A DNA stretch of 64,000 nt from Luidia sarsii (GCA_949987565.1 OX465111.1:17491801-17555800), one strand, 5' to 3'; positions 1-22,216 are shown, counted from the stretch's first letter. The notes: generated by a model from the sequence alone, not told the origin. Made by a program: numbers and translations.

Positions 1-48
1 TCGGGGGGGTATTTTTCAAAGATGACATTACTACAATGCATAGCCACG

Positions 49-141
49 ATCCTTGGACCCTACAGTCACCCGTCCCTCAAAATTTCAAAATTTGATAAAA
101 AAAAAGGGTGACTTGTCGGGTCCAAGTTACTCGGACTACTT
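49..141. mobile_element. truncated copy of palindromic MITE family C
   Basis: The right arm matches family C (AAATTTCAAAATT, a run of A, GGGTGACTTGTCGGG, end CTCGGACTA), but the left arm is shortened and diverged. It lies in intron 1 of the STX6-like gene. Confidence 0.6.
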
Positions 142-338
142 AAATGATGACAAGTAGAACATACAATTACAAAGTTAACACCATGATAATTGAAATATTT
201 CCAAGAAGAAAAGGTGAAAACCCACTGATCTAGATTCAAGTTCATGTAACTCAGGGTCTCAGACAGCTGAGTCAATGGTGCACTGGAGTCTAAGCCCATT
301 GCCTATCGTTAAAATGCCATCACATCACTCATTCAGCG

Positions 339-482
339 TAGTCCGAGTAACTTGGACCCGACAAGTCACCCTTTTTTTATCGAATTTTGAAATTTTGAGT
401 TTCGGGTGACAGTCACCCGAAACTCAAAATTTCAAAATTCGATAAAAAAGGGAGACTTGTCGGGTCCAAGTTACTCAGACTA
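339..482. mobile_element. palindromic MITE, family C, with 9-bp TSD
   Basis: A 144-bp near-perfect palindrome starts TAGTCCGAGTAACTTGG and ends in its complement (with CAGACTA at the right end). The flanks are CATTCAGCG (330-338) and CATTCAGTG (483-491), a 9-bp target duplication with one mismatch. TSD length and foldback form fit a non-autonomous Mutator-like element; no transposase is present. Confidence 0.8.
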
Positions 483-557
483 CATTCAGTGATGATACAG
501 AAATACCGCTTCTCGGCTAAAACAGAGCCTATTCATTGCGCTGCATTTTGTACTTAC

Positions 558-592
558 TCCTTCACAACGAAGAACGGATCATCCAGAGACAT
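558..592 (-). CDS. STX6: syntaxin-6-like gene, first coding exon (partial gene)
   Basis: On the minus strand an ATG at 592 opens MSLDDPFFVVK followed by GA and a consensus GTAAGT donor at 557-552. Vertebrate syntaxin-6 and syntaxin-10 start with MS-x-[ED]-DPFFVVK, so this is the 35-nt first coding exon (phase 2 donor) of a syntaxin-6 family t-SNARE of the trans-Golgi and endosomes. The rest of the gene must lie to the left of the window, because no further exon is visible in 1-551. The 5' UTR would run upward toward about 790. The match covers only 11 residues, but the start, the motif and the donor agree. It is divergent from WDR47. Confidence 0.72.
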
Positions 593-930
593 CGTGGCTC
601 GATCAATATTGTGAAAGTGATCACACGTAAATGAGATTCGCACAAATTAAATGGACCATTGTTTACATCTTCCTGCACATTCAGTACGGCACTGATGAAG
701 CATAGGCGAGTCGGAGATTCCTTTGAACCGAATCGGTGAATGCGCCCAACTGAGAAGGATGCAGTTGGGCGCCCAACTTCAGTTGGGAAAATATGCATCA
801 TCTCGCGGCAAAATAATTATTTTTAGTCAGTGAGCAGTTTGCTACATTTTTGTTTTCATTTACACCGTGTAGCAAACATACTAATTAACTAATCAGCATA
901 TTGTTAGTCTTTAGACGTGATTTATTTATT
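593..930. other. STX6 5' UTR/promoter side, no gene seen
   Basis: Directly upstream of the STX6-like ATG. It contains a short imperfect inverted repeat (CAGTTGGGCGCCCAACTT at about 764-781, repeated nearby as CCAACTGAG). No TATA box is obvious. The rest is AT-rich. Confidence 0.3.
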
Positions 931-933
931 ACT

Positions 934-1096
934 ATCTCAAAATTTAGTGGGCCTGACGTTTCGATCCTAGCAGGACCTTTCTCAAAGGCCTTTGAGAAAG
1001 GTCCTGCTTATACGATCGAAACGTCAGGCCCACTTAATTTTGAGATTTGTATTTTGGTAATTTTAGTCAGTAAGCAGTTTGCAACATTTTTGTATT
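934..1096. mobile_element. foldback element, family B
   Basis: Head-to-head arms carry GGGCCTGACGTTTCGATCC and its complement around a loop in CAAAGGCCTTTG. A single tail follows (GGTAATTTTAGTCAGTAAGC, then TTTGCAACATTTTTGTAT). The same arm and tail recur more than 20 times in this window. Confidence 0.8.
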
Positions 1097-1139
1097 TCAC
1101 TTTTATTTATTATTATCCTAAATCTCTGTTGTCCAATTA

Positions 1140-1740
1140 GTTAGGACTAAGGAGCCCCTCGACAGAAACTTTCTTTCGGGTTTCTTTCTGCGGGAGCTAA
1201 TTGGGTGTTGTTAATTGTAATCTGTTATGTTCATTTGTTAGTATATTTTGTACTATTTGTGATTCATTGTTTGTGATATCCCGGGAAATGATATAAATAT
1301 AAAGATGATAAATATAAATTAATATTTGCACCTTCCTTACGCAGAAATAACCAGATAAGTAGGTTAGGCTGCGTCCGAATTCATAGGGCTACGGCTTGAA
1401 AGTACACTCGGGTCTATGGAAGTCGTCAACAAGCGGCTGCAGCCAGTTCCCATAGGATTGCGTGTTAATTATAGCCGCAGCCAATGACTATTGTACATTG
1501 TATGCTGTCCGCAAACTTTACATAGCGCCCTCTATTAGATGACGTGTCTGTGAATCGAACCGTGCGAGATACATCTGTACGTGTACATCTTGTAAAAAGA
1601 CTTGAAACGTCACGTAAAATAACGCCCCTAAGTCGATAAAGCTCATTTACTGTATTTTAATTTATGCCGTTTCATACTCCTGAATAATGAATAATTGAGT
1701 ATTACATTATTCGATCGAGGACGAAACTGGGCAAAGTTTC
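1140..1740. other. intergenic DNA between STX6 and WDR47, no gene seen
   Basis: No coding signal. It contains an AGCGCCCTCTATT motif at 1524-1536 that also occurs in the ENDOG/ARM-FN3 intergenic region. A plain AT-rich stretch runs 1200-1340. Confidence 0.3.
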
Positions 1741-1747
1741 AGGCTGC

Positions 1748-2306
1748 TGACGTCAGTCGGGCCTCCCGGTAACGCTAGTTGGGCCTGATTCCACAGCTGG
1801 GACAGGCGGCAATCAAACGTGTATCGGCGGATGGCCTGCGTCAGATCGGAAATATTGACGTCACCTTTTGTCGCGAAATGTTAAACTATTTAACGATTTT
1901 GATGATTATTCTGGGATACTTCTGAAATACATTCCATAACATTCACATGACCTGAGTGATGGAAGCATGTTTGACCCGAAAGCATGTTTCACGACCTTTC
2001 ATTTAAAATCGAAGTCGTACTTTCCTTGACCTCTGTCCCCATCTCAGGACACGATTCGTAAGTTCCGGTTGACAAACCGTTGCAGGTCAATAATAGGATT
2101 GTTAACCAAGTGAAGCTTCCTACCTATGATTTACACACAGCTTCCGGCGCTCGCCGACGTCATACTAATTGCAATTTCCCCAAGAACACGATGGCGGCGC
2201 CCTGGCTGAATTTTTGCTCAAAACACCGACCGTCACAACAGTGATCTATGATTTGAAAGTTGACCCGAAATTTCCTCGAAATTCGTCGCCTCCGTCTCGT
2301 TAGGAC
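1748..2306 (+). promoter_or_regulatory. candidate WDR47 promoter and noncoding first exon
   Basis: Two perfect CRE palindromes TGACGTCA occur at about 1748 and 1856. An ATGGCGGC (YY1-like initiator) lies at about 2191, in a locally CpG-containing stretch. A possible donor GAC|GTGAGC at 2307 could join a noncoding exon to the acceptor at 3191-3192 before the WDR47 start exon. The motifs are visible; their role is inference. Confidence 0.35.
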
Positions 2307-2519
2307 GTGAGCATACAACCATAAGGTAGTATTCGTATGTTTTCCGTGTTCATTTAGCCAAATATTAAACGTTTCAAATTATTAATGTCACTGCGTAAAG
2401 TCATCGGTGGTGATCGGAGTGCAGTGCAGTGCCATTCCGTACTGTCTGAGCAACAGCTGATACCTGAGTAACTTGAATCCTTATCAAATCTTTTATTACA
2501 CTTTTAAAAGAGATGTACA

Positions 2520-2602
2520 GCTACTACAGACTACAGTATTACTAGTATTAGTACTACTACTACTACAAGTACTAGTACTAGTACTAGTACTACTAGTACT
2601 AG
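2520..2602. repeat. ACT/AGT microsatellite
   Basis: Irregular run of CTA/TAG trinucleotides with self-complementary ACTAGT steps. Similar runs lie at 24598-24715 and 25297-25325. Confidence 0.8.
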
Positions 2603-2644
2603 AGAGTTGAGGGGCTGACTTCATTTATCCTTACAAGACTTTTC

Positions 2645-2706
2645 ATTTTGCCTTTGAGAAAGGTTCTGCTACACTCAGTGCAAAGATCGAAATGTCAGGC
2701 CCACAT
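2645..2706. mobile_element. partial family B arm
   Basis: Degraded single arm ending GAAATGTCAGGCCCAC, lying between the candidate WDR47 promoter and the start exon. Confidence 0.5.
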
Positions 2707-2979
2707 TTGTTTTTTTTGTGAGATTGGCATTTTGCGAATTTGCCTTTTTTGGACAGCTAGCCTAGCCTAGGCCTACATCAGTATATGTACATTTATGTAG
2801 TTACTGATGCTCAGAGTTGGATGGATGTTTTTCTGTATAGCCCCTAAAACCAACAATTATTTAAGGTCTAACTCTAGTACAGTTTTAGTTTTAAACTTTT
2901 ATTAAGTTAGGGCTATAATACTATAGTTATAATGATGGATGAATCTGAATTTCTGATAAGTGATTATCATGTACTTTAC

Positions 2980-3118
2980 TAGTCTCACTTACTGGGCCGG
3001 TAGGAGCTCCCCTTAAACGAGTTTTGAGATTATCTGTCGCACTAGCTAGTGCGACAGATAATCTCAAAACTCGTTTAAGGGGAGCTCCTAGCTCCTAGCG
3101 GCCCAGTAAGTGGGACTA
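2980..3118. mobile_element. palindromic MITE, family D, with 9-bp TSD
   Basis: A 139-bp palindrome with centre CACTAGCTAGTG and arms through GAGCTCCCCTTAAACG. The ends are TAGTCTCACTTACTGGGCC and its near complement. Flanks are GTACTTTAC (2971-2979) and GTATTTTAC (3119-3127), one mismatch. The TAGTC/GACTA termini and TSD length are shared with family C, so the two families are probably related. Confidence 0.78.
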
Positions 3119-3365
3119 GTATTTTACAGTCATGATGACTGTTGATAATACCTAATCTTTTTGTTGTGTGTTGCAATCTTTTCCTTTTGCAGATTGTGGT
3201 CAAGCATTGCAAGCCATGCCTTCATTCCCATAGCCAAAGCAGTCGCTCTAAAAAGTTAGGTTTCTCGCTGTCGCTTACATTACACCTCCAGGGTTTAATC
3301 CATAGTGAGTTCAGTGCTTGTAGTTGTAGGTTGTAGGTCGTAACCGCGCCAAGCGAACAATCATC

Positions 3366-14413
<11,048 letters not shown>

Positions 14414-15090
14414 GGCCAGTCATCACCAACGTGGACCACTAGTCCTCAAGGAACGAGACCAAAGCTTTATTTGTATAGGAGGGTCGGACACATGGACATA
14501 AGGTAGATAGTACTTTCAGTCTGAGGTAATGGCTTGTAATGTCATATGTAAAAGCACTGTTGTTTCTAAGCACCGATTAATCACTGTCTCACTAGTGAAA
14601 CTCGAAGAAAATCCCACGTAATCTTTGACACAGTCCCACAATCAACATGCACTCGGATGAAGATACTGAAATGGCTTCTAGCTCTGTTATCAAAATCAAG
14701 AAGAGATACACTTTTCACAATACTTTTAGTTCTAGGCGCACGGAAACACTTAGACACACCTGGGTTAAGAATTTGTGTAGTACATTACGACAAAATATCA
14801 AAAATTATAATATTTATGTTGTCATCTGCAGATATTGCAGATCATTTTAGTGCATGTGCAATATTTAAGAAATGTAAGCATTTTACCCAATCTTTTAGGC
14901 CTAGGGTGTGGTTAAATGTGTTGTCATGGAAACCATGTGAATAATGTAAATAATGAGTAGATGCGTCTTAGAGAGGCGATGTTGGGCGGCAGTGTTGCTA
15001 TGGAAACGGCAGGAGTCGGGAAAAGGTTGTGTAAATAGAAAGCATAAATTTGTCTGATTTGGACTTTAAGAAACCTGAATATTTTGGAAG
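14414..15090. other. WDR47 3' UTR or downstream DNA, no gene seen
   Basis: AT-rich. No clear AATAAA close to the stop codon, and no open frame that looks coding. Confidence 0.35.
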
Positions 15091-15095
15091 ACAAA

Positions 15096-15215
15096 GTGGA
15101 AGGTTTGCGGTGACACCATGTGGCACCACTCTTTCGAAAAGGAGTGTGGCTCTGAAAAGAGCCGGTAACTCAACGTTTCGGGTAGTGTGTACTCTGCCCG
15201 TCGTCTGCTGGATTC
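15096..15215. mobile_element. partial family A element
   Basis: Left arm with GGTTTGCGGTGACACCATG, an AGGAGTGTGGCTCTGAAAAG stem and CAACGTTTCGGGTAGTGTG. No right arm. Confidence 0.65.
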
Positions 15216-15235
15216 CAACTGTCATCAGTGCTTAT

Positions 15236-15820
15236 ATGCCTGATGAAAGCGCTGGGCGCGTGGAGAATCTTGTGGAGAATTTTGTGGAAGACAATCTGAC
15301 AAAATGTGTTGGTGGTATTTTGAAGGTTGAGGCTAAGCGAGGCCAAGTGTTGAGGCTAAACGTGCACAGAACATGACTTGATGCCTGGCGTGTGGTGTCA
15401 TATTTCAAGTGCTTCTGGAAACGCGTTTGCATGGGTGATGCCGTCATCGGATCATGCTCAGGCAGAGATTGCTCAGAGGGCTAGCTCGACTTTTCAAAGG
15501 GCAAAGCCGCATCGAGATACTCACGTGGCTGTGATATTTTTCAAGGTCTCAAGTGTTGGCTAAAAGCTGAGATGTGATAGCAGTACGTGCTTGCACTACG
15601 AAGCATTTGTTTGTTTGTAAATAGGCGAAGAAACGACTTAAGCGTTCCGGCGCAAGCTACCTCTGTCCCTGCATACGTCTGCGTGAAAAGGCTGATGTCT
15701 TGTTATGTAACAATAGCGTGTCAGTACCAACATAGTTGTTTGTGTCCAGTGTATTTAGATTGGAATGTGACCTAGGCTTCAATTTACTAATCTCACGGGA
15801 TATATCCCTCATTATTTGCA
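15236..15820. other. intergenic or 3' UTR DNA, no gene seen
   Basis: Low-complexity GTGGAGAATTTTGTGGAAG-type sequence around 15260, with no coding or RNA feature. Confidence 0.3.
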
Positions 15821-15825
15821 CTTAA

Positions 15826-16189
15826 AGCCCCTACACAACATTGGTAAGATCGGAAAAACAGAAACGTTCACAGATTTACATGAAACTTATACAGTTTGAA
15901 GATGGTTATAGTAGAAAGCTTGCACTGAAATATTTCTGCCTAAAATGTTGTATTTTGGGAGAAAAAGAGTGAAAGAAATCGTTTACGTCTCACCGAGATC
16001 TAAACTATTTTTTTGGAACAGTACGGCGTTGAATGCTGTATTTTCGCGAAAAAAAATAAAGCAGTTTTCACGACTTTCTCGAGACTCGATTGAGCTGATA
16101 TGTTCACAGGTGTGCTATTTCATGCATATTTTGGATCAGGCAGCGTATGGATGCTATTCTTTGACCTCGACCAATGTTGTGTAGGGGCT
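15826..16189. mobile_element. piggyBac-type MITE, subfamily E1
   Basis: TIRs AGCCCCTACACAACATTGG / CCAATGTTGTGTAGGGGCT are flanked by TTAA on both sides (15822-15825, 16190-16193). 364 bp, non-coding. Confidence 0.88.
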
Positions 16190-16193
16190 TTAA

Positions 16194-17090
16194 ACGAGAT
16201 ATACGTAAGCACTGTAGGACTGTAGCTACATCCCATCTGGTAGGTGAAGAGGGAAAGTTTGGCGTGATCTCATCCGTGTCATCATTGTGTGCCAACGGAC
16301 AGGGAAGCGCCATCTCTACTCTATGAAGTACGCTACATAATATTGGATGCAAGGGGGTTTGGAAAATTTGTGCTGGGTCGGTCTCAAGTCAATTAACCCA
16401 ACTCAAAATGAAAGACGACTGTGGCAGGTTCCCATACTGCAACAGGTTAAGGGGGGACTCACAGCACTGTAGTGTAAGTAAGTGTCGCTGTGATACTGAG
16501 ACTAGTTCCACGAGACAGCTGTAGAGTAGTACAACTACAAGGTTTCACTCCATGGGAAATCAACGGAACGGCAGACAAATATGTGGTTCCGCAGATTTAA
16601 TCCACGAGCTACCCAAACTGGGGTGCCCACTCTACGGTTTACCAGCAATATTAAAGCATATCAAAAACCACGAGACTGCAAAAGTAGTGTAAACAATCGG
16701 CTCGAACACATGGGTGCGTAACGTGCTGGAGAACATACGCTCCGAACCAGTGAAAAACGGACAAGCTGCATACACTGTGCAGGGCACCAGTGAAAGCTAA
16801 TAAACTGGTGTCCTGTCTATTGGCAAATGTAAAAAGGGGGCATTGCTGGCTGGTATCTACATGTATTAACCAACAAGAAGTAACACATATCCACATTGTC
16901 CTTTGTGAAATTGTAATCAAAAATTGCACTTATCTTAGAAACACCCTGGACTTTTACAGGAAAAAGCTTGACTGTCAACTAGATATTGATTAAACATTGG
17001 CTCATGACAAATTTCTTTCCGTTTAATCATAACCTCTGTGTTTGGAAGGTAGTTTTACGGGATTGAATTGATGGGTTTGATTATTTCAAA
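16194..17090. other. intergenic DNA, no gene seen
   Basis: Unique-looking sequence without coding signal or clear repeat. An AATAAA lies at about 17093, just beyond its right end. Confidence 0.3.
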
Positions 17091-17094
17091 CCAA

Positions 17095-17435
17095 TAAATG
17101 AAAAACAGACTGGGAACTTTTAAACAATTCTGAAAAAATGGCGCCCCCACCCCAGCAAAGACTAGTTGACTATTAGGGAAGGCCACCATCTAAGGGCTGG
17201 ATAGCGCAGATGAGAAGAGCACTGGTACGTTAATCCAGAGGTCTCGGGCTCAAGTCAAATTTTTCTTTGCCAATTTTTTAAATTCTGAAAAATGGCAAAG
17301 AAAACTTAAAGTGGACGAAGACCTCTGGTTTTGTGTACCAGCGCTCTTACCATCTGAGCTATACAGCCCTTAGATGGTGGCCTTCCCAAATAGTCAACTA
17401 GTCTTTGCTGTGGTGGGGGCACCAGTTAGAAGCAT
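17095..17435. repeat. two SINE1 copies, head to head
   Basis: Plus-strand copy (GCTGGATAGCGCAGATGAG at about 17196, GGGCTCAAGTC B-box) is followed by a minus-strand copy (GAGCTATACAGCCCTTAGATGG at about 17357). Both include the CAACTAGTCTTTGC / GACTAGTTGAC body. Confidence 0.75.
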
Positions 17436-17439
17436 TTAA

Positions 17440-19085
17440 CCACTAACAAATATATATCTCAAGGGTTGACGCTGTTTCATTCAGATGCAGATTTTAATTT
17501 GCTATAATGTACAAGGAAACTTGACCGAAAAGTTAAACAAAACAAGTTTCCTTATTTGTTTGAAAAAAAGTTTCCACTCAAAAACCGTTTCACTTATCCA
17601 CATTTATTTTTGAGATCTGACAACTTTCTACACTGACAAAAACTTTCCGAGTTGAAAGTTTCCATAGAAATACTTTGTCACTTTGTCGGCGTTTATTTTT
17701 TAGATTTGACAATTGTCTCATACTGATGAAAACTTACCTGAGTTTCAAGAATGGAGTTAAAAAAAAGCCAATGAAATGGTTACTATGGATTTGTAAAAAG
17801 AGATTGTTATGAGTGAAAAAAATAATTAATTGTGATTTTTGTGTTAATTCTACTTCACAAAACAACATTGTCTACATTTGGTCCGATACACTTTTCATCA
17901 GACGATATTACTTTGTGTGTGATCGTTCTAATCGTATGTTTTCATTTGTATATTTAGGTTCAAATGTTTGTATGTAAGGGTCGTATTTTTGCAATATATA
18001 ATTTATTTTGGGCTGAATGGGCATTGTTCCCCTTAAGATCTATTATCTGCATGCTCACTTTTTTTTATTATCTGTAAATACCAGTAAAAATGTTTCATTT
18101 GCGGGGTTAAAGGTTATACCAGATGAAAAGCACCTTGAATAATGTAAAACGTTTACATTTGCGAATATTTGTTTAGACCGCTTTGTGGGGGATATTGGTT
18201 CGAAAGAGGTCCCTGAGAAAAAAAAATCAAAAATTATTTTCTTTGATAGAAATAGTTTTTGCTGTAACGTATTGCAGATGTTTGTCGGCAATTACATGTG
18301 GGCCATGTAGAATTGTGCTGTATATCATTTGCCATTTTAATATTAATTTTAGTGTTCAAATTGTAGTTTGGTCAATATTAACGATAGTGCTACGGAAAAT
18401 ATGTAAATTGGTAAATGTTAAATTGGACACTTGCAAGGCTGCCATATTTCCATTCCATGCTGATGTATAGTTTTTTTGTGCATATTTTGATCATAATTTA
18501 ACATTAAGAAGAAATGGTGAAGTATCGCGAACAGTTTGTCCTGAAAATTACCGCTTTAAGTTGGGAAAAAATTGCTTTTGTTTCGGTCAAATGAATATTG
18601 AAATCAACAAGTCAACAACTTCGCAATTAAAAGTTTTTAATGCTTTATGGTGATAAAGATAAACTATCCAATATGAAACTTACACCACAGGATTTTGGTA
18701 AGTTGGCATTTGATCACTGGAGTGGTAGTAATAAAACTACCAAGCCTTGCTTTATCATTCTGTGGTAATTATTTGTTCTTTTCTGGCTTTTTGGGACAAC
18801 TCATCATACGCACTATTGTGATATTTATTGCAATAAAGGTGTCCTGGCATCCTTAGAATGAAGACAAACGCAACTGACTATTCTCTTATGTTCCTTAGTT
18901 TATACATTAACATTTTAATAAAAATCTTTGGCAAAAAAATCACGACAACCGCATTTACAAATCAGATTTTCATTTCAGTTCCTTCATGAAATTCAGCTGA
19001 ATGAGTAGAATAGAGGCTTAAAATCATTTTCAAAATCATCAATCCAAAAAATCTTTGATTTAAATAATCGTGGTACATTAAAAAA
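17440..19085. other. AT-rich intergenic stretch, no gene seen
   Basis: Strongly AT-rich with poly-A/T runs; only short random ORFs. AATAAA at about 18833 could be a distal WDR47 poly(A) signal, but this is weak. Confidence 0.35.
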
Positions 19086-19105
19086 TAGATAATGATTGAA
19101 TTTGT

Positions 19106-19246
19106 GATGGATTTCTCAAAGCCTTACCTTAACATCTTAACTCAACTTACGATGGATAACCCATCGTAAGTTGTGATACACCGTATGGTTTTTGTGCATC
19201 GTTTATCGTCTTGCGATTGATCGTAAGTTAAGATGAGTTTGGTGAA
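19106..19246 (-). mobile_element. short palindromic MITE, family H
   Basis: Contains AACTTACGATGGATAACCC and CGATTGATCGTAAGTTAAG, a hairpin-forming unit shared by four other copies (31417, 38430, 40638, 50199). Confidence 0.7.
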
Positions 19247-19430
19247 TTCAATGAGGATTTGCCCCGCTCGACGGAATAATAAGCATCGAGTGCTCAGTGC
19301 TTTGCCTGATTGCCTGCTGAAAAAAAAATTCGGGCAGCTCGGGCAGGATTCGAACCCCCAGTGTTTATCACATCGAATAGGGCAAACCCTCATTGAATTG
19401 CATTCTCCTTGACGCAAACATCATGTTATA
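19245..19430. repeat. SINE2 (tRNA-Ser-like) remnant
   Basis: Minus-strand B-box complement GGATTCGAACCC at about 19348 and the body TGCTTTGCCTGATTGCCTGC. A plus-strand tail CAAACCCTCATTGAATTGC follows, so two partial copies are joined head to head. Confidence 0.65.
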
Positions 19431-19612
19431 TCTAGATTCTCTCTCTTTTCCTGATGCTCTGTGAAATGCCGTCCAGTCTTGAGTTAAATTTGATGGTCGC
19501 TTGATTCGATGACCATGTCCCTATTACTCTCCCCCTCCCTATTCCCTATTTGTTAAAGGTACTGCTAGGATCAAATTACATTCTCCTTGATACAAACATC
19601 ATAATTCACAGT

Positions 19613-20123
19613 GGAACGTCGCTATAACAAACGCCGATATACCAAACATTCGGCTATAACGAACATACCCTTTTGGTTCCTGATTTTTGTGTACACAATC
19701 ATTATTATTATTTATTCGGCCAAGGAAAACAAACAAGAAGTACATTCAAAGTGAGAAAGGTCATACAGTCTATATCATGGAAATTCAAGATGGGAGATGA
19801 ATTGATGAATAAATATTAAACGAGGAGAAAATTATGCACATGTATCAGAGATGTGATAGGTCGGGATGAGAAGGGGAAGAGATGGGGGCAAGGACTGGGG
19901 ATGAAGGGGAACAGATTGGCAGGAGGGTAAGAGGGAAGGAGTACAAAAAGCAGAGTAAGGACAATCCAATCTAAGATGGCCAGGAGGAACAAAAGTGAAA
20001 AGCACTGTGACTCAAAAGCCGGTTCCTCCAATATGTGGCTACAACCGCTATAACGAACAATGGCTACACCGAACTTATTTCCATGGATCCCAGTATGTTC
20101 ATTATAGCGATGTTTCACTGTAC
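19613..20123. mobile_element. Tc1/mariner-pogo-like MITE, family K, with insertion
   Basis: Ends CAGTGGAACGTCGCTATAAC and TTATAGCGATGTTTCACTG. Compared with the copy at 59240-59420 it carries about 330 extra bp (about 19690-20030). Confidence 0.65.
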
Positions 20124-20175
20124 ATCTATGATTTTGGTGGAATAGACTGCTGGATCTTATGCAATCCATTTGAAA

Positions 20176-20449
20176 TCATAATGGAGCGTTAATAGAGCGT
20201 ATCATATTTTGGGGCAACCGTTCAAAAAGCAGAATACCGGCTGCCCTTTCGATGACATTCACGGGGACCAGGAACTTCTTCAGCGGAGTGTCTTCGGGGA
20301 AGGCGCGGTTGGGGACGACAAAAGCTCGCAGGTCGTAGGATTGCGTCTGCGTTTCTCCGAGAACCACCTTGAAGAAGTGGGTCGGAACCGCAACCGAGTT
20401 GGTGCCGATCACTTCGTACTTGACATAAAGTCTCTTGTTTGGCTCTTGG
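20176..20449 (-). CDS. ENDOG: ENDOG coding exon 3 with stop
   Basis: Minus-strand acceptor TTTTCTGCAG, phase 2 entry, TGA at 20178-20176. Contains YVKYEVIGTNSVAVPTHFF and KKFLVPVNVIERAAG. Confidence 0.93.
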
Positions 20450-22216
20450 CTGCAGAAAATCAAAGCAATTTCGGAAGCTAAAAAAGACAATAATATGCAA
20501 GCAAAATTGCAAACTGCTCTCTGACTAAAATGGCCAAAATGCAAAAATCAAGAGAAAAATTTTCACAATTGTTTTTTTGTTTCATAAGTTACACAGAAAA
20601 GTGAACAATTTTGAAAAATGACCAAGAAAATGTGACTGGACTGAGTTTAAGTCCCAAACCATTTAAAGTTTTCTTTGCCATTTTTTCAAACATTTGTCAA
20701 AGTTATAATGTTTGAGACTTACATGGGTAAGTAGAGAGGTCCTGTGCACACATATACCCTGGTGTATCTCTTGGTCAGACTGCGGACGTACTTTTCCAAG
20801 TCATTCCAAACGCCGCGATTAAACCCTTTCCCAACCTGAAGCAAAGCAAAAAAGGAATTGAATTAATCATTCATCCCCTAGTGCTGCGTGCCTGGAACCC
20901 TCCTCAAGCCTCCACAATCCTCCAATGTGAGTTTGTGCAAGATCCTCACTGCCTCAATCCTTCACAATCCTCCAATGTGAGTTTGTGCAAGATCCTCACT
21001 GCCTCAATCCTCCGCAATCCTCCAATGTGAGTTTGTGCATTATGTACATAGTACCCCACTGCCTCAATCCTCCACAGCTAAGTACTGTACATAAATGGAT
21101 CCTTTGTTTATATTACAGTTGACCATGGAAAGCAAAGTGCATACTAGCAAGACAGTATATGCATGGAGCTATAAGTAGGTACATGTAGCTCCATGGTACG
21201 TGCCTTTGTCAAAGTTCCACAGCTTTTCATATCCTCAAAAATCCTCCAGTGTAAATTTTACAATCTTCCTCAATCCTCCTCAGTCCTCCGATGTAAAATT
21301 GTAAATTTTGCAACCTTCCTCAATCCTCCACAATCCTCCAGTGTAAATTTTACAACCTTCCTCAATCTTCCACAATCCTCCAACTGGGAATTTTCATACC
21401 TGCCTCAATCCTCTGATGTAAAATTGTAAATTTTACAACCTGCCTCAATCCTCCACAATCCTCCATTACCCTCCGGAGGATTGTGGAGGATTGAGGTTAG
21501 GGCTATTAGTCTGACTGGCCAATTGTCATTACATCATGTTTATGCATATCCATGTATGCTCTATACACTGACGTTGACCAATCAGAGTAAAGAGTGTTCA
21601 TGAATATGCATAACATCAGCCGGAATGACCTCCGGGAAGAATGTCGTTGCCGGAGGCGAATAACACACTTTCCTTTTTCCTTTACCTGTGGGCTGACATT
21701 GCTGAGCAGAAACGTCTGCTGCATGACTCCGTCGGACCGTCGGTGATTGGCCGCGGCGGCCATGTGACCTCGGTCGTAGCCGCTCCCCCTGTAGTCCTCG
21801 TTGGTCGACCGGAAGAAGGCGTGCACCGATTGGTCCGCCTCAAACTCGCAGTTGGTCCGCGTGATGGCGTCGTTGTACTTCACCTCGTCCCGGGTCAGGC
21901 ACTCGAAGACCCAGCGGGCGTTGCGCATCCGCCGGTCGTAGGAAATCACGTAGTTCTCGTGCATCTGTATCTGCCCGTAGTCCGGGAAGCCAAACTTCAT
22001 GATTTCCCCCGAGCGGCTCTGGGGCGTCGGCCCTTGGGCGGGCGGATTCTGAAGTCGAGCTGCCGCCGCGTGAGTGAAGAGGCGGGACTTGGACTTGAAG
22101 AATCCTCCCTCGGAGTCGGAGTTTGCCTCGGTCCTCGCTCTCTCGTAAAGGATACCGAGGGCTCCTCCGGTGCTGAAGAAGAGCGACGATGCGACGGGCC
22201 AAAACAATCGTCCCAT
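20176..22216 (-). CDS. ENDOG: endonuclease G, mitochondrial, complete, three coding exons
   Basis: Complement join 21686-22216, 20723-20835, 20176-20449; 918 nt, 305 aa (human ENDOG is 297). ENDOG is a ββα-metal DNA/RNA nuclease of the mitochondrial intermembrane space. The N-terminus has a hydrophobic segment at about residues 4-22 (LFWPVASSLFF), fitting an anchored mitochondrial leader. YDRGH at 147-151 holds the catalytic His151, followed by AAAANH. Asn183 in the second exon is the likely metal ligand by position relative to the human enzyme. Exon 2 gives VYVCTGPLYLP; exon 3 gives VAVPTHFFKV and the family C-terminus. Introns are phase 0 and phase 2 and the joins stay in frame. The first base after a minus-strand acceptor is 22221, so only 5 nt of 5' UTR lie in this exon and an upstream noncoding exon is expected. 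Confidence 0.93.
20723..20835 (-). CDS. ENDOG: ENDOG coding exon 2 (aa 178-214)
   Basis: Minus-strand acceptor TTTGCTTCAG, donor CCCAT|GTAAGT, phases 0/2. Contains VWNDLEKYVRSLTKRYTRVY. Confidence 0.9.
20905..21500 (-). repeat. CAATCCTCCACAATCCTCC minisatellite in the ENDOG intron
   Basis: Irregular units, several sharing a GTAAATTTTACAACCTTCC spacer. Reverse complement of the WDR47 intron array at 7690-7955. Confidence 0.8.
21686..22216 (-). CDS. ENDOG: ENDOG coding exon 1 (aa 1-177)
   Basis: ATG at 22216-22214, donor CAG|GTAAAG on the minus strand, phase 0. It holds the leader, the linker and the DRGH active-site motif, ending LSNVSPQ. Confidence 0.93.
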
